Origin: Maricaulis sp048269565
GTDB lineage: Bacteria > Pseudomonadota > Alphaproteobacteria > Caulobacterales > Maricaulaceae
Direction: 5' to 3'
NCBI RefSeq assembly: GCF_048269565.1
Contig: NZ_JBLXIK010000003.1
Location: 1-64,000, forward strand
DNA: 64,000 nucleotides
The notes under the pieces are model-generated. The model saw nothing but the letters and a program-made list of their open reading frames with translations, was not told the origin of the DNA and made no database searches. Made by a program: the position numbers and the translations under genes. Positions within the stretch are counted from its first letter, which is position 1, and each line of letters opens with the position of its first letter. Positions 58,648 through 64,000 of the stretch are shown in pieces.

Positions 58648-59846
58648 CCCAGCTTGACCGCCGCTCCGTTCTCGCTGCCGCCGGTCTGGCCTCGCTGGGC
58701 CTGCCCGGTTGTGCGCGCGCCGAAACCAGCCGGCTGGAGCTGTGGAACAATGCCACCGGGCCGCATTTGCGCGGCGCCGTGCTGGCGCAGCGGCGTGTCT
58801 TTCTCGAACTCGACGGTCCGGAGTTTCTCGGGCCCGGCCCGGTCGGGGTGCCGGTGACCGATGAGGCGCTGCGGGCGCTGGCTGCGGGCGGTGCCAATCT
58901 GGTGGTTCTGTCCCATCCCGGGACGGTCGCCGAATGGGCGCCCTATGTGCCGGATCCACGCGTCGAGGATCATCTCAACGATATGGTGCGGCGCTGCGAA
59001 CTGGCCGGCCTGTATGTCGTGATCGGTTTTCGCACCGGGCCCGGACGCAGTGAGTTCACCTTCCATCGCGGCGGCGCCGGTTCCTGGTTTCCCGCCTCGA
59101 TGATCAATGATGTTGTCTGGCGCTCGACCGAGGCCCAGGACGGCTGGGACATGATGTGGCGGCGCACCGCGATGCGCTTTCGGGATCGCGCCAATGTCGC
59201 CGGCTATCTGCTGATGGTCGAACCGAATGCCAACCAGGCCGCGCCCGGTCCGGATGGCGGTGATCTTGACCAGTGGGACCCGGCGCTGCTGGCCGAGCAT
59301 GTGGCCGGCACACCTGCCGACTGGCCCGCTCTGGCGCGCCGGCTGGCGGCGGTGATCCGCGAGCATGATACCGAAACGCCGATCCTGGTGAATCCGGACG
59401 GCTATGGGCACAGCAGTTTTGCCGGCCTGCTCGATCTGAACAGCGCACCCGGCCTGGTGCTGGCGCTGCACGACTATAGTCCGCGCGCCTATACGCATCA
59501 GGGCCGCGGCGCCAATATCAGTTTTGCGCGCGGCGACGCGGAATTCCTGCCGCCCGATGCCGAGCGCTGGATGATGGGCGAGTTTGGCGTGGCCCGCTGG
59601 GCACCCAATGCCCCGCGCTATCTGCGCCGCAGGGTCGAGTCGCTCGAACGCGCCGGTGCCGGCTGGGCAATGTTCCGCTGGAATAGTGGCTGGCGCGGCT
59701 ATGAAGACCGGGAAAACACTTTCAATCCGGTCTATGGCGCCAATCCCGACGCGGTCACGCCGGTGGACGAGGCACCGCTCGTGGCGACCCTGCAGGATCT
59801 GTGGCGGCGCAATCGCATCCGGCCGCAATCCCTGCTGCGGCGCTAG
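58644..59846 (+). CDS. GH5-like glycoside hydrolase, exported lipoprotein within the holdfast locus
   Basis: A 400-residue protein. Signal MTQLDRRSVLAAAGLASLGLPGC combines a twin-Arg pair (R6-R7) with a lipobox Cys23, suggesting Tat export and lipidation. The rest fits a clan-A TIM barrel: LVVLSHPG, YVVIGFRTGPG, GYLLMVEPNANQ (E193, acid/base), VLALHDYSPRAYTH, MMGEFGVARW (E313, nucleophile) and AMFRWNSGW at the end. Both Glu fall at the usual strand-4 and strand-7 ends. It is translated from an overlapping start with hfsK. No such gene belongs to the Caulobacter hfs locus known to me. It may trim or clear the holdfast polysaccharide; substrate unknown. Confidence 0.82.
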   Translation: MTQLDRRSVLAAAGLASLGLPGCARAETSRLELWNNATGPHLRGAVLAQRRVFLELDGPEFLGPGPVGVPVTDEALRALAAGGANLVVLSHPGTVAEWAPYVPDPRVEDHLNDMVRRCELAGLYVVIGFRTGPGRSEFTFHRGGAGSWFPASMINDVVWRSTEAQDGWDMMWRRTAMRFRDRANVAGYLLMVEPNANQAAPGPDGGDLDQWDPALLAEHVAGTPADWPALARRLAAVIREHDTETPILVNPDGYGHSSFAGLLDLNSAPGLVLALHDYSPRAYTHQGRGANISFARGDAEFLPPDAERWMMGEFGVARWAPNAPRYLRRRVESLERAGAGWAMFRWNSGWRGYEDRENTFNPVYGANPDAVTPVDEAPLVATLQDLWRRNRIRPQSLLRR

Positions 59847-59855
59847 CGGCGCCGC
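59837..59855. terminator. Small GC hairpin at the convergent ends of the hydrolase gene and hfsE
   Basis: Stem GCGGCGC (59837-59843) with GCGCCGC (59849-59855), 5-base loop that includes the hydrolase stop codon. No T-run follows on either strand, so termination is only weakly supported. Confidence 0.35.
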
Positions 59856-59879
59856 GACTTCAACGCCATTGCGCCTGCG

Positions 59880-61412
59880 TCAGCGGATATTGATCTTGTC
59901 GCCGAGCAGGGCGGGCAGGGTGCGCAGCATGATCATGAAATCAAACCAGAAGTTGGCGCGAGCGATATAGTCGATATCCCAGCGGATGCGCTCGCGTGCG
60001 GCTTCGGGCGAATGCAATGGACCACGCGAGCCATTGATCTGGGCCCAGCCGGTGATACCGGGTTTGACGCGGTGGCGGTGGGCGTATTCGGCCACCAGTT
60101 TGGAAGTTTCCGTGCCACCGGTGCGCATGCCCGGCGCGTGAGGACGCGGTCCGACCAGCGACATCTCGCCGCCGAGCACATTCCACAATTGCGGCAATTC
60201 ATCCAGGCTGGTGCGGCGCAGGAAGGCGCCGAGACGCGTGACGCGCGGGTCATCGAACTCGACCTGGCGGACCGCGCGGCTGTCGCGCTCGGGCGCGTGA
60301 CGCATCGAGCGGAATTTGTAGACGGTGATCATGCGGCCATTGAAGCCTTCACGCTTCTGGCGGAACAGGGCCGGGCCGGGGCTTTCCAGCCGCACGGCGA
60401 GACCGATGACCAGCATGATCGGCAGCAGGGCGACGAACATGATCGAGCCGAACACCAGGTCCTGCAGCCGCTTGGCGATGAGATGACCGACGCGTTCCTC
60501 GACGCCGCTCATCCGCGCCGCCTGGACGCCCACCACGTCTTCCAGACTGGTGGTGTCGGGGTCGAAATGGTCGAGATCGAGCAGCAGACAGACTGGCTGT
60601 GGCAGGGCCCGAAGTTTGGTCAACAATACGCGAACCCGGTCCTCGGCCTTCTGGGTCACGGTCAGGATGATGCGGTCGACTTCGGGCAGGGTGCTCCAGT
60701 CAAACAGATCATCGGTGTCGCCCAGATAGGGCGTGCCGGCCAGTTGTGACGGGCTGCGCGCCTTGCGGTCATCGAAAATGCCGACGACATTGACGGAGCC
60801 CGAGCCCTTGTTGGCCGCGATCAGCTTGCGCGCATTGGCGGTCGCGCCGACGAGCACGACATTGCGTGCCAGCCGTCCCGCCTTGGCCCAATGCTCGATG
60901 AAGCCGGCATAGATGATGTGCAGCAGGGTCATGGCCGATGTCGCAGTGATCGTGAAACCGGCGAGCAGGTCGGTGGTGTGCGGCGCAGTCAAATGGGCCA
61001 GGGTCAGCACGGCGACGCCGCTGAGACCGACGGCGATGAAGGCGGTCAGCACGCGATAGACGACGATGCCGCGCGGATCGATCTTGTAGAGTTTGAACAG
61101 CAGCAACAGGGCTGGCGTCAGCGTGGCATAGGCGGCGAGCGGCAGCAGTTCGCCCGTCGGCACCTGGGTCACGGCACCGCCGGACACGGCAAGCGCGCCT
61201 GCGGCGCTGAGAATCGCGATGGCGAGGATGTCGATCGTCTGCATCAGATGACCGAGCGCCTTGCGATTGACGCGGTGCTGCGGCGCCCGGGCCCGGGCGC
61301 GCATCTGGGCTCGCGTGAGAGCTGCCGCATCAATCATCGCCGGGCGCATGAAATTGGTCATGTCGTTGGCCGGACCGCTTTGCGGTTGGCGTGGTGAGCT
61401 TGAATATTCCAA
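59880..61412 (-). CDS. hfsE: Polyprenyl-phosphate glycosylphosphotransferase, HfsE-like
   Basis: A protein of up to 510 residues that loads the first sugar phosphate onto undecaprenyl phosphate. Four N-terminal helices (DILAIAILSAAGALAV and after), a CoA-binding-like domain (RNVVLVGATANARKLI, VVGIFDDRKARSPS), then the PglC-type domain: KRLQDLVFGSIMFVALLP, ESPGPALFRQKREGFNG, YKFRSMRHAPERDSRAV, RRTSLDELPQLWNVL and MSLVGPRPHAPG. This is the WbaP/HfsE type. The start could be TTG at 61412 (GGGG 7 bases upstream) or ATG at 61361. HfsE is first in the Caulobacter order and is at the far end here too. It stands alone as a minus-strand gene. Confidence 0.9.
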   Translation of the reverse strand: MEYSSSPRQPQSGPANDMTNFMRPAMIDAAALTRAQMRARARAPQHRVNRKALGHLMQTIDILAIAILSAAGALAVSGGAVTQVPTGELLPLAAYATLTPALLLLFKLYKIDPRGIVVYRVLTAFIAVGLSGVAVLTLAHLTAPHTTDLLAGFTITATSAMTLLHIIYAGFIEHWAKAGRLARNVVLVGATANARKLIAANKGSGSVNVVGIFDDRKARSPSQLAGTPYLGDTDDLFDWSTLPEVDRIILTVTQKAEDRVRVLLTKLRALPQPVCLLLDLDHFDPDTTSLEDVVGVQAARMSGVEERVGHLIAKRLQDLVFGSIMFVALLPIMLVIGLAVRLESPGPALFRQKREGFNGRMITVYKFRSMRHAPERDSRAVRQVEFDDPRVTRLGAFLRRTSLDELPQLWNVLGGEMSLVGPRPHAPGMRTGGTETSKLVAEYAHRHRVKPGITGWAQINGSRGPLHSPEAARERIRWDIDYIARANFWFDFMIMLRTLPALLGDKINIR

Positions 61413-61600
61413 GGCCGGACCCCTTATTCGAAGTGGTCAGACTAGGGCAATGAACACAATATTCCGTTGAGAAGCGTGGTTAGCAAAGCCTTGACGCGCG
61501 GCGCATGGCAGAATTCCTGCTGGTCTTCTGCTGCGTTGCAGCATAGAAGCCGCCTCTGGCCTGCGCCCGCTGGCGCGCCGAAACCGAATGGACATTCCCG

Positions 61601-63211
61601 ATGAACAAATCCCCTCTCGCCGTGTTCGCGCAACGCGTTTCCGCAACGGTTCTCAATCGCGGTGACGGTCCCGAACTGAGCCCGACGCGCATCTGGATCG
61701 AGGTCCTGGCCGGTCTGACCGTCGCGCTGGCGCTGGTGCCCGAGGCGGTGGCTTTCGCCTTCGTCGCCGGCGTACCGCCGCTCGCCGGCCTCTATGCCGC
61801 CTTCATCGTTGGTCTGATCACGGCTGTCTTCGGTGGCCGTCCCGGCATGATTTCCGGCGCCACCGGCGCGCTGGCCGTGGTGATGGTGCATCTGGTGGCG
61901 ACGCACGGGATTGAATACTTGTTCGCGACTGTGGTCCTGATGGGGATCATCCAGGTCACCGCCGGCGTGCTGCGGCTGGGCAAGTTCATCCGCATGGTGC
62001 CGCACCCGGTGATGCTCGGCTTCGTCAACGGCCTCGCCATCGTGATCTTTCTCGCCCAGCTCGACCAGTTCAAGGTCGTCAATGAGAGCGGCGAGCATGT
62101 GTGGATGACCGGCCTGCCGCTGGCGATAACGCTGGGCCTGGTCGCGCTGACGATGGCGATCATCCATTTCTGGCCGAAAGTGTCGAAATCCGTGCCGGCG
62201 CCGCTGGTGGCGATCGGTGTCGTGGCGGCCCTGGTCGTCGGCTTCAACATCCCCGTACCGCGGGTTGGCGATCTCGCCTCGATCGCCGGCGGCCTGCCGA
62301 GCTTTCACCTGCCGCTGGTGCCGCTCAATTTCGAGACGCTGGAAATCATCCTGCCCTATGCCGCCATTCTCGCGGCAATCGGTCTGATCGAAAGCCTGTT
62401 GACGCTCAACCTGGTCGGTGAGATCACCGGCAAGCGCGGCGGGGCGTCCCAGGAATGTGTCGCCCAGGGCGCCGCCAATATCGTCACCGGTTTTTTCGGC
62501 GGCATGGGTGGCTGTGCGATGATCGGCCAGTCGATGATCAATGTGAAATCCGGCGGCCGGCTGCGGATGTCGGGCATTGTCGCGGCGCTGTTCCTGCTCG
62601 TCTTCATCCTGTTCGGCTCCGGCCTGATCGAACAGATCCCGCTCGCCGCCCTGGTCGGGGTGATGTTCATGGTCGTGATCGGCACCTTCGCCTGGCAGAG
62701 CTTGCTCGTGCTGCGCCGAATCCCGCGCAATGACGCCTTCATCATCGTGCTGGTGACCGGCGTGACGGTGTATAGCGACCTGGCTGTCGCGGTGATCGTC
62801 GGCGTGATCGTCTCGGCCCTGTTCTACGCCTGGAATGCCGCCTCGCGCATTCATGCCCGCACCGAGATCAATGAGGCAGGCGCCAAGGTCTACAAGGTCG
62901 AGGGACCGCTCTTCTTCGGTTCCGCCACCGGCTTCATCGAACTGTTCGACATCGTCGGCGATCCGGCGCGTGTGATCATCGATTTCAACGAGTCGCGTAT
63001 TGTCGATCAATCGGCCCTGCAGGCGATCGAGGATCTGGCCGCCAAATATGACGCCGCCGGCAAACAGCTGGAATTGCGCCATCTCAGCCATGATTGCCAC
63101 CAGCTGCTGACCAAGGCCGGCCAGTTGATGGTCGATGCCGATGATGATCCGGAATACGCGCTGGCTGTGGATTACCAGGTGCGGCTCGGCCGCATGGGTG
63201 GGGCGCACTAG
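61601..63211 (+). CDS. SulP family inorganic anion transporter with C-terminal STAS domain
   Basis: A 536-residue inner-membrane transporter. Sulfate_transp helices begin IWIEVLAGLTVALALVPEAVAFAFVAGVPPLAGLYAAFIVG and include GRPGMISGATGALAVVMV and GGMGGCAMIGQSMINVKSGGR. The STAS domain is at about 425-525 (YKVEGPLFFGSATGFIELF, VIIDFNESRIVDQSALQAIEDL). The group covers sulfate, bicarbonate (BicA) and other anions; the substrate cannot be chosen from motifs, but a marine BicA-like bicarbonate role is possible. The 188-base region to hfsE includes TTGACG at 61492 and no confident partner box. Confidence 0.9.
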   Translation: MNKSPLAVFAQRVSATVLNRGDGPELSPTRIWIEVLAGLTVALALVPEAVAFAFVAGVPPLAGLYAAFIVGLITAVFGGRPGMISGATGALAVVMVHLVATHGIEYLFATVVLMGIIQVTAGVLRLGKFIRMVPHPVMLGFVNGLAIVIFLAQLDQFKVVNESGEHVWMTGLPLAITLGLVALTMAIIHFWPKVSKSVPAPLVAIGVVAALVVGFNIPVPRVGDLASIAGGLPSFHLPLVPLNFETLEIILPYAAILAAIGLIESLLTLNLVGEITGKRGGASQECVAQGAANIVTGFFGGMGGCAMIGQSMINVKSGGRLRMSGIVAALFLLVFILFGSGLIEQIPLAALVGVMFMVVIGTFAWQSLLVLRRIPRNDAFIIVLVTGVTVYSDLAVAVIVGVIVSALFYAWNAASRIHARTEINEAGAKVYKVEGPLFFGSATGFIELFDIVGDPARVIIDFNESRIVDQSALQAIEDLAAKYDAAGKQLELRHLSHDCHQLLTKAGQLMVDADDDPEYALAVDYQVRLGRMGGAH

Positions 63212-63318
63212 GCGCGGGCATCAACCGGCACAGTCCCCTTGTTACAGAACGGTTAGTTTGCCGCTTTGACGCGGCGGCTCTACTCTCCACGCAATCTTTG
63301 GATTCTTTGGGGGGTAAA

Positions 63319-64000
63319 ATGACCCGTTTCATGCTCACGCTTGCCGCATCGACCATCCTGTGCACATCGCCCGGCCTTGCCTGGCAGGAGGCCGGGGCGG
63401 AAGACGCCGCCGCGCCCGAGGCTTGGGATGTCGCCAATCCCGGTCTCGAAATGCGCCAGGTGCCGCTCAATGTCACCGAAGGCACCTGGATGAGCCTCGA
63501 TGTCAGCCCTGACGGTCAGACGATCGCCTTTGACCTGCTCGGCGATATCTACACCATTCCGGTCAGCGGCGGCGAGGCGACCAGTATCGCGTCCGGCATG
63601 CCGTGGGAAATCCAGCCGCGCTTCTCACCGGATGGCAGCCAGATCGCCTTTACCTCCGATCGCGGGGGCGGCGACAATATCTGGATCATGAATGCCGACG
63701 GCTCTGATGCCCGGGCGCTGACCGATGAGAGCTTCCGCCTGCTCAACAATCCGACCTGGCACCCCAATGGCCGCTATGTCGCGGCGCGCAAGCACTACAC
63801 CACCGGGCGTTCGGCCGGTGTCGGCGAAATCTGGATGTATCACGTCCTCGGCGGTGGCGGCGTGCAGCTGGTCGAGCGGCCCAACGAGAATTTCCAGAAA
63901 GAGCTGGGCGAACCGATGTTTTCGCCCGACGGGCGCTATGTCTATTACACGATGAATGTGACCCCGGGTAACAGCTTCATCTACGCCCAGGATTCCAACA
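63319..64000 (+). CDS. Exported TolB-like beta-propeller protein, 3' end outside window
   Basis: The first 227 residues of a longer protein. A signal peptide (MTRFMLTLAASTILCTSPGLAWQ, cleavage near residue 22) is followed by TolB/WD40-like PD40 repeats: SLDVSPDGQTIAFDLLGDIYTIP, PRFSPDGSQIAFTSDRGGGDNIWIMNADG, PTWHPNGRYVAARKHYTT and PMFSPDGRYVYYTMNV. These S-P-D-G strands are typical of PD40. Large proteins of this start are often amidohydrolase-fused (about 1,000 residues) or TolB-related peptidases, but the rest is not visible. GGGGGGTAAA precedes the ATG. The frame is open to the last base. Confidence 0.85.
   Translation, partial: MTRFMLTLAASTILCTSPGLAWQEAGAEDAAAPEAWDVANPGLEMRQVPLNVTEGTWMSLDVSPDGQTIAFDLLGDIYTIPVSGGEATSIASGMPWEIQPRFSPDGSQIAFTSDRGGGDNIWIMNADGSDARALTDESFRLLNNPTWHPNGRYVAARKHYTTGRSAGVGEIWMYHVLGGGGVQLVERPNENFQKELGEPMFSPDGRYVYYTMNVTPGNSFIYAQDSN

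Noticed and set aside
48979..61412. Capsule or general exopolysaccharide cluster instead of a holdfast locus
   Set aside because: The gene order E-F-G-H-C-B-A-D with a deacetylase and split PCP/kinase is that of holdfast loci, and spmX and mipZ support a stalked organism. A general EPS role is not excluded but is less likely.

Overview
The window is GC-rich, densely coded alphaproteobacterial chromosome. Gene content points to a stalked, dimorphic member of the Caulobacterales/Maricaulales group (Hyphomonadaceae; Maricaulis-like is my best guess). The evidence is a SpmX-type polarity protein, a MipZ-type division-site ATPase, a holdfast polysaccharide locus in the Caulobacter gene order, and typical alphaproteobacterial families (DUF1489, DUF817, DUF805). 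No phage, insertion sequence or CRISPR array was seen. Species assignment is inference.

Layout. 1-5.5 kb: a membrane protein cut by the left edge, a K+ channel-like protein, PccA (propionyl-CoA carboxylase alpha), two small membrane proteins and LipB. 5.5-10.5 kb: a FliN-like protein, tRNA-Leu(GAG), MgtE, a kelch protein and SpmX. 10.5-24.5 kb: the leucine-degradation enzymes isovaleryl-CoA dehydrogenase, methylcrotonyl-CoA carboxylase beta, methylglutaconyl-CoA hydratase and methylcrotonyl-CoA carboxylase alpha. All four lie on the + strand but are separated by unrelated genes (patatin lipase, a beta-rich envelope protein, a TraB/DUF5694-like protein, an NQO-like flavoprotein, DUF817, an M20 peptidase). 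24.5-34.3 kb: cupin-like protein, DUF1489, glutamine cyclotransferase, PanC, a SPOR-like lipoprotein, MipZ, a J-domain membrane protein, and a minus-strand run pyrB - degenerate pyrC - plsY - dprA.

34.3-42.5 kb contains the least ordinary DNA. Four blocks (A-D) of one structured palindromic repeat family occur here: six complete copies of about 150-190 bp and two half copies, arranged as doublets with a conserved 30-bp linker. Blocks A and B bracket an orphan HicB-like gene and a separate 128-bp inverted repeat. Blocks C and D bracket a DUF559 (Vsr-like endonuclease fold) gene. The outer ends of the C-D block are complementary halves of one repeat. Between the two repeat regions lie an AEC transporter, RuvX and gatCAB, the latter interrupted by two small membrane-protein genes.

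42.5-49 kb: MscS channel, lipase, 2OG-Fe(II) oxygenase, glutathione transferase, a two-anchor membrane protein and a Sel1-like small protein. 49-61.4 kb: the holdfast locus hfsD / hfsA-hfsB-hfsC / extra GT2-hfsH-hfsG-hfsF / hfsK-like acyltransferase + GH5-like hydrolase / hfsE. 61.6-64 kb: a SulP anion transporter and the start of a TolB-like beta-propeller protein cut by the right edge.

Together the window carries polar development (spmX, mipZ), surface adhesion (hfs) and leucine and propionyl-CoA catabolism. It also holds a candidate non-autonomous repeat system associated with small nuclease or regulator genes. All calls are made by eye from sequence; no database search was run.
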